Shown here: in pieces, positions 24,702-33,246 of the stretch | Position numbering within the stretch: position 1 is the stretch's first letter | Layout: every line of letters starts with the position of its first letter | Origin: UBA12474 sp964549625 | Lineage (GTDB): Bacteria > Babelota > Babeliae > Babelales > Babelaceae | NCBI GenBank assembly: GCA_964549625.1 | Contig: CAZJVA010000001.1 | Span: forward strand, 62,001 to 126,000 | Direction of reading: 5' to 3' | DNA: 64,000 nucleotides | Notes under the pieces: model-generated | Seen by the model: only the letters and a program-made list of their open reading frames with translations | Told to the model about the DNA's origin: nothing | Database searches by the model: none | Program-made: the position numbers and the translations under genes

Positions 24702-26645
24702 TTATGATTCTTTTTGCAGATCAAACCATATTTGTCGCAACGTAATTGCTTCTTCAAAATCAAGCCGCGCTGCAGCTTCTTGCATCTTTATTTCTAGGTC
24801 TTTTAGCTTTTGTTCGCGTGCTTCTAGCGACAGCGCTGTAGTTGGCGATTTTTTTGGTTTTGTTTGTTTGTCCGGTGTTAACTTGTTGGTAATGCTTTTT
24901 ACTACGCTGCGTGCGGTGGTGGTTGGTATAATGTTGTGCTTCTTGTTGTACGCAAGTTGTTTTTTGCGGCGACGGGCTGTTTCATCAAGTGCGGCTTGCA
25001 TTGATTGTGTTATTCGATCAGCGAAAAATAGCACTTTTGATTGGCTGTTGCGTGCCGCGCGGCCAATAGTCTGAATAAGAGAGCGTTTGTCACGTAAAAA
25101 GCTTTCGAGGTCCGCGTCCATAATGGCAACAAGTGCAACCTCGGGTAAATCAAGCCCTTCGCGGAGTAGGTTGATGCCCACTAAGCATTCAAAAATTCCA
25201 GTTCGCAGCTTATGCAGAATTTCGGTGCGTTCCGGCGTTTTAAGAGCGTGGTGCAAATAACAGACGCGTAACTGACGTTCTTCTAGCGCACGGGCTAGTT
25301 CTTCGGCCTGCTTTTTGGTCATAACGGTAATAAGTGTTCGAAAGCCTTGTGCAGAGGTTGCGCGTATTTCGCTGATGAGTCGATCAAGTTGACCTTCGCG
25401 TGGGTGAATATGGATCTCGGGATCGACAAGGCCGGTTGGCCTGATGATTTGTTCAACGACGTGCTGTGATTTGTTGAGTTCGTAGTCACCCGGTGTTGCC
25501 GAGACAAAAATGACATCCTTAAAGTAAGTCTCAATCTCTTCGAACTTTAGTGGGCGATTATCTTGCGCTGATGGTAAGCGAAATCCATATTCGATAAGAG
25601 ATCTTTTGCGTGCGGCGTCGCCAGCATACATGCCGCGCAATTGTGGTATAGCTATGTGTGATTCGTCGATGACCAAAAGAAAATCCTCAAAGAAATCAAA
25701 GAGGCAGTAGGGCGCTTCTCCAGATGAGCGACCATCAAAGTGAACCGAATAGTTTTCGATGCCCGAACAGTAGCCAAATTCTTTGATCATTTCCAAGTCA
25801 TATTCAACACGGTTTTTGAGGCGTTCGCGTACGGTTAAATTTTCTACCGTTGGCAGGTATGCATCGAGTTCTTCTTTGATGCTTGCAAATGCTTGAATCT
25901 TTTTTTCTTCGGTCGTTACAAAGTGTTTTGCTGGGAAGATAAGAGCTGAATCCAGTTCTTTGATTACCCGGTGATTTTGTTTATCATTCCAAGTCAAGCG
26001 AACAATAGTAGAACCTTCTAGTTCAATAGCAAGTATTTCTCGCTGATACGGCAATTGAATTTCGACTACGGGGCCATAGACTTGAAAAGTCCCCGCATTT
26101 TTTTCTATGTCATTGCGTTCATATTGGATGGCAATAAGTTGGTGCAACAACGCTGATCGCGAAATGTTTTGACCGACGGATAATTTGAAGGCGAGATTTT
26201 TGTAGTCGTATGGATTTCCGAGTGAGTAGATACAAGAAACGGAGGCGACAATAATCGTGTCCTGGCGATTGATTATTGATGCCGTGGCCTCGATGCGCAA
26301 ACGCTCTATTTCGCTATTTATACGAGTTTCTTTTGGGATATACAGATCTTGTGCGGGTAGATATGATTCGGGTTGATAGTAGTCGTAATAACTGACAAAA
26401 TAACCGACCTTGTTTTCGGGAAAAAATAGAGAAAATTCTTCGTAAAGTTGCGCCGCAAGGGTTTTGTTTGGAGAGAGGATGAGCACCGGTTTATTTTGTT
26501 GGGCGATAGTGTTAGCGATAGTGTAGGTTTTTCCCGAACCGGTAACTCCAAGAAGTGTTGATTTTCCAGGGCGTTGAGCGGTTAGTTGGGTAATCGCTTG
26601 TGGTTGATCTCCCGCTGGTGAAAATGGTGCGTGCAGTTTGAACAT
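24702..26645 (-). CDS. uvrB: Excinuclease ABC subunit B
   Basis: A helicase-like damage-verification subunit of nucleotide excision repair. The 647-residue protein has Walker A GVTGSGKTYTIA near residue 33, the beta-hairpin region YYDYYQPESYLPAQD that clamps DNA, the DESH box, the helicase motif RSLIQTIGRAARN and a C-terminal UVR domain (LEIKMQEAAARLDFEEAITLR) for UvrA/UvrC contact. uvrA and uvrC are not in this window. It is convergent with the macrodomain gene and stands alone on the minus strand. Confidence 0.97.
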   Translation of the reverse strand: MFKLHAPFSPAGDQPQAITQLTAQRPGKSTLLGVTGSGKTYTIANTIAQQNKPVLILSPNKTLAAQLYEEFSLFFPENKVGYFVSYYDYYQPESYLPAQDLYIPKETRINSEIERLRIEATASIINRQDTIIVASVSCIYSLGNPYDYKNLAFKLSVGQNISRSALLHQLIAIQYERNDIEKNAGTFQVYGPVVEIQLPYQREILAIELEGSTIVRLTWNDKQNHRVIKELDSALIFPAKHFVTTEEKKIQAFASIKEELDAYLPTVENLTVRERLKNRVEYDLEMIKEFGYCSGIENYSVHFDGRSSGEAPYCLFDFFEDFLLVIDESHIAIPQLRGMYAGDAARKRSLIEYGFRLPSAQDNRPLKFEEIETYFKDVIFVSATPGDYELNKSQHVVEQIIRPTGLVDPEIHIHPREGQLDRLISEIRATSAQGFRTLITVMTKKQAEELARALEERQLRVCYLHHALKTPERTEILHKLRTGIFECLVGINLLREGLDLPEVALVAIMDADLESFLRDKRSLIQTIGRAARNSQSKVLFFADRITQSMQAALDETARRRKKQLAYNKKHNIIPTTTARSVVKSITNKLTPDKQTKPKKSPTTALSLEAREQKLKDLEIKMQEAAARLDFEEAITLRQIWFDLQKES

Positions 26646-26713
26646 GATACCCCTTTTTTGCTGTGCATACGCTTTTGTATTAGTGTATCAAAATATGTTT
26701 TTTTTACAATAAG

Positions 26714-26764
26714 CCATTTCTTTGCAGGCGAAGTACGAATAGTACTTCGCCTGCAAAGAAATGG
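26714..26764 (-). terminator. 23-bp perfect inverted repeat downstream of the beta-helix gene
   Basis: Bases 26714-26736 are perfectly complementary to 26742-26764 around a 5-base loop (GAATA). It starts 10 bases after the stop codon of the minus-strand gene at 26774-28405. It has no proper U-tract on that strand, so it could be a terminator, a 3' stability hairpin, or a protein-binding palindrome between uvrB and its neighbour. Confidence 0.55.
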
Positions 26765-26773
26765 AACAGTATG

Positions 26774-28405
26774 TTAAACGGCTGACATTGTCGTTCTTTG
26801 TAGGTATACGAAGGCAACTGGAGAGATTGATGTGCCGTTAAGATACAATTGCAAGATGTCTCCTTCGACTAGTAAGCCATTGAGCGAGGTACTATGGTTT
26901 CCAAATTCATATACGGGAAGAGTAGCTAACGGGGCGGCCCATATTTCTAACGAGAAGCGTGGTTCTTGTTGGGGTGTGGTTGGGATAGTGGTGGAGGGGA
27001 CAATTGGAGTACCAAGGGTAAATCTGTCCGTTGCGTACGCAATCTCGCCAGGGTGATCTGTGGCGTTAGCAAATGGCGGAATGAGTGCTGTACTGTCTAT
27101 GATATTGTTAGCGATGCACCAGTTGGTGGAGCCAAGAGATAGTTCCGACCCTGCGCCGCCATCAAGCGTAACAAGGCCTTTGCCGCTTGAGTTGGTCACA
27201 TGGTTGTTTGCTATGACTACTTGAGCGAGGCTATTAAGCATATTATTTCCGCCGTAGAAAATAATTCCTCCATTAACATCTTGGTAGTTGTTATTAACAA
27301 AATACAGGCTTAAGCTTCCGCCTAGGCTGTCATGTATGAAAAATTGATTTAGTGTTCCTGTTCCTGCTTGAATATTGCCATCGAGAACAAGGGTTCCGCT
27401 GAGTGTGGAGTTGTTAATGTAGCAAAAGCGGGTTCTGCCAGTTCCTGAGTCGTTGCTCGGGTAGAAGGTGTTATTTTTTATAAGAGAGGTTCCTGCATGA
27501 GGCCCAACCCGAATAAATCGGTGGGTATTGCCAAGGGGGCCCTGGTAACGGAATTCGCAGTTCTTGATGGTAAATGAGGTTCCTGTTGTTTGGATGCCAA
27601 ACTCTACGGTTTGGATGATTAACGAGTCGAGGACGGCTTTGCTGCAGTTTCCAATATTGATAGCGGTAGGGTTGGAGTCGGCTGTTCTTTTTTGTTTTAC
27701 GGTAAAATTTTTAAGGATAACATTGTTTGCGGTGATGCTGATGACATTAATGGGGTCACTTCCCGTTCCTTCTGTTTCGAGTATGGTGCCTGGGCCTTCA
27801 CCGTAAATAATTAGGCTTTTGTTTATGGTTATGGTCGAAGGGACGATAAATGTTTCTTCTGCTAGTGCTATTAGGTCAGTTCCGCTTGTGACGAGTGGAC
27901 TATTAATAGCGCTTGCAAGATCAGTGAAATCACCACCTATCGACGCTACGCGCCAGGTTGTTCCTTGTTTTGATTGTATGGTGGCTCCGGTTACTGCACT
28001 TTCATATGGGATACGAATACTGTTTTCATTCATGGCCAGGTTATCGGGGAGTGCTAGATAGGTATTGGTTTGGCTTCCTGTCCGCGAAGCAACTATGGTG
28101 TGATGCGCCATGCTTAGCCAGCACTCGCGAAGGGTATCAAAATAATATGGTTCTCCGTTAAGTAAAATAATTTGGCCGGCTTCTACATCTGTTGTTGGGG
28201 GGAATATGGGAGTAGGTATTTTGAGTTCTTCTTGGATGGTTACCTTTTTGCCGGTGAGTTTGTTGAGTACAAAAAGATCCCAAAAATAGGGGTTGCTTCC
28301 TCCGATGTTGGGTTTCACTTCTTTATCGTTCGGGCGAGGAGCTCGGGTTTGTGTGGAGTAAATGAAGCCTGGAATGACTCCAAGGAATAATAACAACCAT
28401 TTCAT
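26774..28405 (-). CDS. Exported right-handed beta-helix protein
   Basis: A 543-residue protein with a signal peptide (MKWLLLFLGVIPGFIYS). From about residue 180 on it shows regular parallel beta-helix rungs: SLIIYGEG, NVISITANNVILKNFTV, AINIGNCSKAVLDSLIIQ, GIQTTGTSFTIKNCEF, FIRVGPHAGTSLIKNNTF and so on, rich in N/G/T turns. This fold is found in pectate lyases, phage tailspikes and surface adhesins; no catalytic triad of carbohydrate lyases was recognised. The C-terminal 80 residues look like a separate beta domain. I start at MKWLLL because a signal peptide begins there and GAGAGG is upstream. The frame is open a further 21 codons upstream, where no signal or ribosome site is apparent. Confidence 0.75.
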   Translation of the reverse strand: MKWLLLFLGVIPGFIYSTQTRAPRPNDKEVKPNIGGSNPYFWDLFVLNKLTGKKVTIQEELKIPTPIFPPTTDVEAGQIILLNGEPYYFDTLRECWLSMAHHTIVASRTGSQTNTYLALPDNLAMNENSIRIPYESAVTGATIQSKQGTTWRVASIGGDFTDLASAINSPLVTSGTDLIALAEETFIVPSTITINKSLIIYGEGPGTILETEGTGSDPINVISITANNVILKNFTVKQKRTADSNPTAINIGNCSKAVLDSLIIQTVEFGIQTTGTSFTIKNCEFRYQGPLGNTHRFIRVGPHAGTSLIKNNTFYPSNDSGTGRTRFCYINNSTLSGTLVLDGNIQAGTGTLNQFFIHDSLGGSLSLYFVNNNYQDVNGGIIFYGGNNMLNSLAQVVIANNHVTNSSGKGLVTLDGGAGSELSLGSTNWCIANNIIDSTALIPPFANATDHPGEIAYATDRFTLGTPIVPSTTIPTTPQQEPRFSLEIWAAPLATLPVYEFGNHSTSLNGLLVEGDILQLYLNGTSISPVAFVYLQRTTMSAV

Positions 28406-28489
28406 AGTATGGTTCCTCTCATAGAGGTTAATAGAAAATCTGCTTTGTTTTAGCCCATAATTTTTCATTTGCCCAGTCTTTAAAAATTA

Positions 28490-28519
28490 TTGCAATTGTA
28501 AATTTAAAAACTGTATTCT
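28490..28519 (+). promoter_or_regulatory. Probable promoter of the 350-aa exported protein gene
   Basis: TTGCAA (28490-28495), 18 bases, TATTCT (28514-28519) in an AT-rich stretch. Transcription would start near 28526, producing a leader of about 125 bases that contains the structured element at 28542-28640. Confidence 0.5.
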
Positions 28520-28541
28520 ATTAAAGAATAGAAGAAAGTAC

Positions 28542-28640
28542 GGCAGGGTTCTAGCCATATTTCCCCCGTTGTGCGACAGGAGCCCAACTTGTTGCACAGG
28601 CGAGAACCTGCCTACCAAGTAGAACAGTAGCGGGGAACAG
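28542..28640 (+). promoter_or_regulatory. Structured 5' leader, candidate cis-regulatory RNA
   Basis: Two nested stems can be drawn. The outer one pairs GGCAGG and TTCT (28542-28552, one bulged G) with AGAACCTGCC (28603-28612). The inner one pairs TGTGCGACA (28570-28578) with TGTTGCACA (28590-28598). Between them CCCCCG (28563-28568) is free and could pair with CGGGG (28631-28635), just before the AGGAG ribosome site of the gene at 28650. That would be a pseudoknot controlling translation. No known riboswitch class was recognised. Confidence 0.45.
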
Positions 28641-28649
28641 GAGTGTAGT

Positions 28650-29702
28650 ATGAAACGGTATATTTTTGGAGTAAGCCTGGTGCTTTTGATGGTGGCGGGT
28701 TTGCATGCTGAGCAGGTACAGGTAGTCGAAGAGTTGGTGACCCCGGGGGCTCAAGAGCTTGTTGATGCCGGGTGGTGGTCAATGCCAACGGAACCTGTAA
28801 CAACACAAGCGGTTGAGGTTGTTGGACAGCCTTTGGTTGCCATGGTAGAGCCAATGCCATTACCTGCTGATTCAGCTCAAATTAAGGAGATGGCGGTTCA
28901 AGCCGTTGATAATCTAAATCGTTTCTTTGTCTTGCCACCGGTGATGAGCGATGTTCTGGTAGCCTTGGCACAAAACAGTGACTTGATTGTTGAATCAATT
29001 AAGATTAGCTGGGATAAAGCACTACCAATGCTAAAAGACTTAGCTTTAGACCTTGGTCCGCAAATACGTGAAACCTTCCATCTACTTCAGCCCCTCGCCG
29101 AAGGCAATTTTGATGGTGTTGCGCGTGTTGGCGATGCCTTGATTATTAAAGCAGGGGATGTTTCTGAGGTGATATTTAATTATCATCCTCGATTAATCAA
29201 GTTGCTTTCAGTTCTTAAAGATTCACCAGAGGCTATGAAACTCAAGGTTTTAGTTGAGTCGTTTGCGACACAGCATGATGCTGGTAGAACGATTAATGTT
29301 CAAAACATTAACTATGCATTAGAGCAGATACTTAGTGCTCTGCAAAATCGCGAAGTGCTCAATGCTATTCGAGATGGCATTAACGAACTCAAGACTCCAG
29401 GATTTTGGAATCGTATGGAAGCAAAATTTGCTCCAGAATTGAATGCGTTACGTCGCTTGGCACAACAGGCGCTCGATGAAGCACGTAATATCATTATTGA
29501 TCGTACGGGAAAAACACCGGAACAGTGGGCCGAAGAGATTAAAGCTCGTGGCGCTGATGCAGTAAAAGCCTTGGAGGCTCAAACAGGTAAATCAGCTGAT
29601 GAGTTGCTTGCTATTGTCAAGGCACAGAGTGATGAGTTTAGAGGTCTTGTGCAGCAAAATGTTGATCGAGTTCAAGGTCAAATTGCTGCATTGATGGCGT
29701 AA
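28650..29702 (+). CDS. Exported helical protein of unknown function (350 aa)
   Basis: Not recognised. A signal peptide (MKRYIFGVSLVLLMVAGLHA) precedes a Val/Glu/Pro-rich linker to about residue 75 and then a long, almost purely helical, amphipathic domain. The last 80 residues (ALDEARNIIID, TPEQWAEEIKARGADAVKA, SADELLAIVKAQSDEFRGL, VDRVQGQIAALM) form 11- to 22-residue-type amphipathic helices of the kind found in apolipoprotein- or LEA-like proteins. It contains no cysteines. AGGAG lies before the ATG. It stands alone between its structured leader and a strong terminator, and lies near the beta-helix and PLD genes. Confidence 0.75.
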   Translation: MKRYIFGVSLVLLMVAGLHAEQVQVVEELVTPGAQELVDAGWWSMPTEPVTTQAVEVVGQPLVAMVEPMPLPADSAQIKEMAVQAVDNLNRFFVLPPVMSDVLVALAQNSDLIVESIKISWDKALPMLKDLALDLGPQIRETFHLLQPLAEGNFDGVARVGDALIIKAGDVSEVIFNYHPRLIKLLSVLKDSPEAMKLKVLVESFATQHDAGRTINVQNINYALEQILSALQNREVLNAIRDGINELKTPGFWNRMEAKFAPELNALRRLAQQALDEARNIIIDRTGKTPEQWAEEIKARGADAVKALEAQTGKSADELLAIVKAQSDEFRGLVQQNVDRVQGQIAALMA

Positions 29703-29731
29703 GGCCGTGCGTAATTGATCACAGTAAGGTT

Positions 29732-29783
29732 AAGGTAACACAAGGGGCCGCACATTAATATGTGCGGCCCCTTGTGTTACCTT
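29732..29783. terminator. 23-bp bidirectional terminator
   Basis: Bases 29732-29754 are perfectly complementary to 29761-29783 around a TTAATA loop, followed by GCCTTTTGGTTTTTT. It lies between the convergent 350-aa and PLD-like genes. Confidence 0.85.
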
Positions 29784-29796
29784 GCCTTTTGGTTTT

Positions 29797-30357
29797 TTAG
29801 AGACGTTGCGAAATTTTTTTTAAGGCGCGAAACTCTTGAGCAAATTTCTTCCAAGTTTTGGTGTCCCGAATGATTAACGTATTTTCCTGGTTTATAGTAG
29901 CCGCGGCTTTGGTAAAATTGTAGGAGCCTGTCCAAACTATCTGTTCTTGGTGTTTGCCATTAATAAAAAAAAGGCAGAATTTGTGGTGCATTAGGCCATA
30001 ATTGCCGGTGCTATTTCCTGGTGGGTAGATATAAACGGGGATACTGTTTTGGTGAAGAAAAAGTATCTGGTTGATTCGACTATCTAGACCTCCTGCATCA
30101 GCAACAATTTCGATTTTTACCCCTGCTTTCTTTTTTGCTATCAAGGCATTGGCGATCAGTTTATCTGAAAGGCGGAATGCCGAGATTTGTATTTTTTTTG
30201 TCTCTTGCGCAATTAAAGAAAGGAGTTCTGCCTGGAGGGAGTCGTGACTACTAAATAGTGAGGTGACTTGTGAAATTTGGGAGTTGGGTAAAATCAGATT
30301 ATTGCTGAAAAGAAAAATTAAAAGAAGAATATTTCTTGGGGCGTTTTGGTTTTTCAT
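29797..30357 (-). CDS. Exported phospholipase D-like (single HKD) protein
   Basis: A 186-residue member of the PLD superfamily of the short, single-motif type (Nuc/PLD6-like), which works as a dimer on nucleic acids or phospholipids. After a signal peptide (about residues 8-28) come ISAFRLSDKLIANALI, IVADAGG, and the motif HHKFCLFFINGK followed by TGSYNFTKAA. The His and Lys of HxKxxxxD are present, but the Asp position is Phe (or Asn if two residues are inserted). The GS and N-F-T after it are kept. I start at MKNQNAP where the signal peptide begins; a longer frame reaches 30387. An effector or nutrient-acquisition nuclease role is inference. Confidence 0.78.
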   Translation of the reverse strand: MKNQNAPRNILLLIFLFSNNLILPNSQISQVTSLFSSHDSLQAELLSLIAQETKKIQISAFRLSDKLIANALIAKKKAGVKIEIVADAGGLDSRINQILFLHQNSIPVYIYPPGNSTGNYGLMHHKFCLFFINGKHQEQIVWTGSYNFTKAAATINQENTLIIRDTKTWKKFAQEFRALKKISQRL

Positions 30358-30434
30358 AGAAACTTCTTTTTGCGGTATACTAAACACCTGATAGCGTTGC
30401 AGTCGAAATAACTTTTGCCAAGAAATATATCCCT

Positions 30435-31154
30435 ATGAAACAAGAGATGTCGGTCGTGTTTGGTGCACACTCAGTGTGTGAAGTTTTAAAAAATAATAGG
30501 CGGCGCGTTGAGCGCATTTTTACTACAAAGCAAGAATCAAAGGCGTTCCGTCAGGTTAAAGGAATGCTTCCGCCACGTATTCCTGTCTCATTTGTTGAGC
30601 GGGCCATGTTACACAAGTTAGCAGGAACACCTGACCATCAGGGGGTTGTTGCTACGGTTGCTCCTTTTCCATTTCGAAAAAAGCTCTTTAGCCCTGAGCA
30701 CACACCACTTGTTGTCTTTCTTGATAGCGTTCAAGATCCTCGTAATTTAGGTGCAATTTTGCGTTCAGCATACTGCACTGGCTGTAGTGGGGTGGTTTTT
30801 GCAGGACGACAAACGGCACCATTAAGTGGAACGGCGCACCGTGCGTCTGCAGGGCTTGCTGAGCGACTTGAAATACTTGTTGAGCCATCTCCTTTAGAGG
30901 CCGCCAAAAACCTTATTAAGGCGGGGTATTCTCTTTATTCAGGAGCACTTGGGGGGCAGCGTATTACTGAAGTTGATATTACATTGCCTGCAGTGCTTGT
31001 TATTGGGAATGAAGGAGATGGGGTTTCTCCGCAGATCCAAAAGTTAAGTACCCGTGTTATGTTACCCCAGCAAAGTGTTGATGTTTCCTACAATGCTTCG
31101 GTGGCCGCTGGATTATTGATGTTTTTGGTTGCGACTCGGCATAAGATAATCTAG
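30435..31154 (+). CDS. rlmB: 23S rRNA (guanosine-2'-O-)-methyltransferase, RlmB type
   Basis: A SpoU/TrmH-family (SPOUT) methyltransferase of 239 residues. The N-terminal substrate-binding domain starts GAHSVCEVLKNN, as in RlmB. The knotted catalytic domain carries motif 1 DSVQDPRNLGAILRSA (catalytic Arg/Asn), motif 2 VIGNEGDGVS and motif 3 LPQQSVDVSYNASVAAGLLMF. RlmB methylates G2251 (E. coli numbering) in the peptidyl-transferase P loop. Another SpoU rRNA/tRNA target is possible. The ribosome site is weak. It is divergent from the PLD gene. Confidence 0.88.
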   Translation: MKQEMSVVFGAHSVCEVLKNNRRRVERIFTTKQESKAFRQVKGMLPPRIPVSFVERAMLHKLAGTPDHQGVVATVAPFPFRKKLFSPEHTPLVVFLDSVQDPRNLGAILRSAYCTGCSGVVFAGRQTAPLSGTAHRASAGLAERLEILVEPSPLEAAKNLIKAGYSLYSGALGGQRITEVDITLPAVLVIGNEGDGVSPQIQKLSTRVMLPQQSVDVSYNASVAAGLLMFLVATRHKII

Positions 31155-31224
31155 AAGACTATTGCGTTGCCAAGAATGCCCATAGTATACCTCGATATAG
31201 GGGAAGCTATATATGGAGGGGGGT

Positions 31225-31920
31225 ATGGCTCGGGGGTTCTTGGTTCTTGGGATATTCGTGCTGGTAAGTGTGTGTAGCATGAGAGCACGTGTTTTGGTTG
31301 AACTTGATTCATTTTTGAGTGCGCGAGCGCAAGAAACTATGCGTTTCTTGGTTGAGCGTGCTGATGCAGCACAAGAGCCTGTTAACAAGATCTATAAGGC
31401 TTTTTCTGATGCATCATTTCCTGTCAAAAATATTGTGCGTACTCAGCGTGCTGATGGTGTTAATGTGTATCGGATTAGCTGCTATGCGCCAGCTTGTCTT
31501 TTAAAAACCGATCTTGGTAGTTTTGTTGCACCATTTTTAACGGGTATATACTATCCTGCGGCGTTGTTTGATTCAAATTGGTTGCAAAAACTTATTCATT
31601 GCGACGTTTCGGCGCGCTATATTGGGGCGGCTGTTTTGTGGTTGCAAAAGCAAGATCCAGTACAGCTTGCTGCGGTTGCGATCTCTTGGCGCGATAAAAA
31701 TGCAATTTGGTTGCAGGCGAAATCTGCCAAAGAGCTAAATCCTCATTTTTTAATAACACAAGCACGAGACCTTGATGCTGAATTAAAGGCGCAAATGGAT
31801 GTTTTGGTGGGTTTTTGTGCTCAAACAAAGCAAGGGGAGTCGCCTGTTTTTGACCTCCGATATGATGGAATGATTGTGCATCGTAATGCGCAAAAAAATA
31901 GGAAAGGAGGGGGGCGATGA
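31225..31920 (+). CDS. Divergent FtsQ-like division protein
   Basis: A 231-residue bitopic protein with one N-terminal transmembrane helix (FLVLGIFVLVSVCSM) and a periplasmic body that ends FDLRYDGMIVHRN, close to the DLRYPNG-x-AVR ending of FtsQ/DivIB. It directly precedes ftsA (4-base overlap), the position of ftsQ in dcw clusters. The POTRA-type FtsQ N-terminal signature is weak, so identity rests on topology, C-terminal motif and place. I start at MARGFL, because GGAGG lies 5 bases before it; an ATG at 31213 is further upstream. Confidence 0.55.
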   Translation: MARGFLVLGIFVLVSVCSMRARVLVELDSFLSARAQETMRFLVERADAAQEPVNKIYKAFSDASFPVKNIVRTQRADGVNVYRISCYAPACLLKTDLGSFVAPFLTGIYYPAALFDSNWLQKLIHCDVSARYIGAAVLWLQKQDPVQLAAVAISWRDKNAIWLQAKSAKELNPHFLITQARDLDAELKAQMDVLVGFCAQTKQGESPVFDLRYDGMIVHRNAQKNRKGGGR

Positions 31921-33149
31921 AAAAACGTGTTCACCCATCCAATGTAGTTGTAGCGGTAGATGTAGGAACAACCAAAATTGGGGTATTGGTCGCGCAGTGT
32001 TTGGGCGGTTCTCATTACGAAGTTATTGGGATAGGAAGAGTTCCCTCTGCGGGGCTTTCACGTGGTGTCGTGGTTGATATTGCACCGGCAGTGCAGTCGA
32101 TTAAGTTGGCGGTAGCTGAGGCTGAATTGTTGGCTGGTTGTTCCATAAACTCGGTATTGGTTGGGGTTTCTGGGGTTCATGTAGCGACCCATCAGTCGAC
32201 TGGTATGATTCCGGTAAAACACGGCACGGTAAAAGAGTTTGATGTAGCTCGAGTTATAACGTCTTCTAAAACAATTCCTTTGTTAGATGATGAGCAGATT
32301 TTGCATGTTTTTCCTCAGCAATTTATTATCGATGGAAAGCATATTGTTCGAGATCCTTTGCATATGCATGCGGTGCGGCTTGAGTGTAAGTCACATATTA
32401 TTACTGGTAATGTGACTATGGTAAAAAATGTCGTGGAGTGTTGTCAGCTGGCGGGCTTGCGTGTTGATGATGTGATTCTTGAGCCGGTAGCTTCGGCTGC
32501 GGCAGTGCTTACTCTTGATGAGCGAGAACTTGGGGTAGGTCTTTTGGATATAGGCGGAGGTACCGCTGATTTTGCTATTTATCAGCAGGATAAGCTCTGT
32601 TTTACTAAGATTTTGCCTATTGCGGGGACTTTATTCACCAACGATCTTGCTATTTGTCTTCGTGTAGCACGGGAAGAGGCGGAGAAAATTAAAAAAGAGC
32701 ATGGCTCTGTAATATCGGGTGGTGGTAACGAATCTATCCAAGTTAATGATTTGGATGGGCACCGTGTTCGTCAGATTTCAGTTGCGACTGTGCAGGAGAT
32801 ATTGTTGGCGCGCTCTAACGAGCTTTTAGACCAGCTCGATGCTGTTTTGCGTGAGTATGGTGTGCGTTCGCTGATGAAGACCGGATTGGTGCTGACTGGC
32901 GGCGGTGCGTTATTACACGGACTTGCTGATTTGGCGCAAAAGCGCCTGGGGATTCCTGTGCGTATTGGAAGTCCTGTTGTTTCTTCTCCATTCAAAGATG
33001 AGTTGTCTAAGCCGCTGTATGCGACGGGTTGTGGATTAATCCAACACTATGTTAATCAGCAGGCGAAATCTGCCGCACTGCAAAATTCTCTTCCGCTGCC
33101 ACAACGTGTTTTTTGGCGCATGAAGTCGTGGATCTCGGACGTTTTTTAG
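31917..33149 (+). CDS. ftsA: Cell division protein FtsA
   Basis: An actin-fold ATPase that tethers FtsZ to the membrane. The 410-residue protein shows the ATP-binding signatures VAVDVGTTKIGVLVAQ (phosphate 1), GVGLLDIGGGTADFAIY (phosphate 2) and LVLTGGGALLHG (adenosine), an intervening 1C domain (CSINSVLVGVSGVH) and a C-terminal amphipathic helix (RVFWRMKSWISDVF) for membrane binding. AAGGAGG precedes the ATG, one of the strongest ribosome sites in the window. It overlaps the FtsQ-like gene by 4 bases and is followed by ftsZ. Confidence 0.95.
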   Translation: MKKRVHPSNVVVAVDVGTTKIGVLVAQCLGGSHYEVIGIGRVPSAGLSRGVVVDIAPAVQSIKLAVAEAELLAGCSINSVLVGVSGVHVATHQSTGMIPVKHGTVKEFDVARVITSSKTIPLLDDEQILHVFPQQFIIDGKHIVRDPLHMHAVRLECKSHIITGNVTMVKNVVECCQLAGLRVDDVILEPVASAAAVLTLDERELGVGLLDIGGGTADFAIYQQDKLCFTKILPIAGTLFTNDLAICLRVAREEAEKIKKEHGSVISGGGNESIQVNDLDGHRVRQISVATVQEILLARSNELLDQLDAVLREYGVRSLMKTGLVLTGGGALLHGLADLAQKRLGIPVRIGSPVVSSPFKDELSKPLYATGCGLIQHYVNQQAKSAALQNSLPLPQRVFWRMKSWISDVF

Positions 33150-33153
33150 TTTT

Positions 33154-33240
33154 TGCTCCTGAGTAGTTTTGCCAAAGCTGGTGCCTTTGGTAGAGTACCC
33201 GACAAGATATTCTGGTTGGTGGTCTACCCATAAAGGAGCA
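33154..33240 (+). promoter_or_regulatory. Possible fold masking the ftsZ ribosome site
   Basis: In the ftsA-ftsZ gap, TGCTCCT (33154-33160) is complementary to AGGAGCA (33234-33240), which lies next to the ftsZ Shine-Dalgarno AGGAG. Between them CCAAAG/CTTTGG and GTAGA/TCTAC can form inner stems. The RNA could hide the ftsZ start in this pairing. This is a drawing from complementarity only. Confidence 0.3.
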
Positions 33241-33246
33241 GGAGTT

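Noticed and set aside
33169..33246. Upstream TTG start for ftsZ
   Set aside because: It would add 26 residues not typical of FtsZ and would use no ribosome site, whereas ATG 33247 has a strong one.
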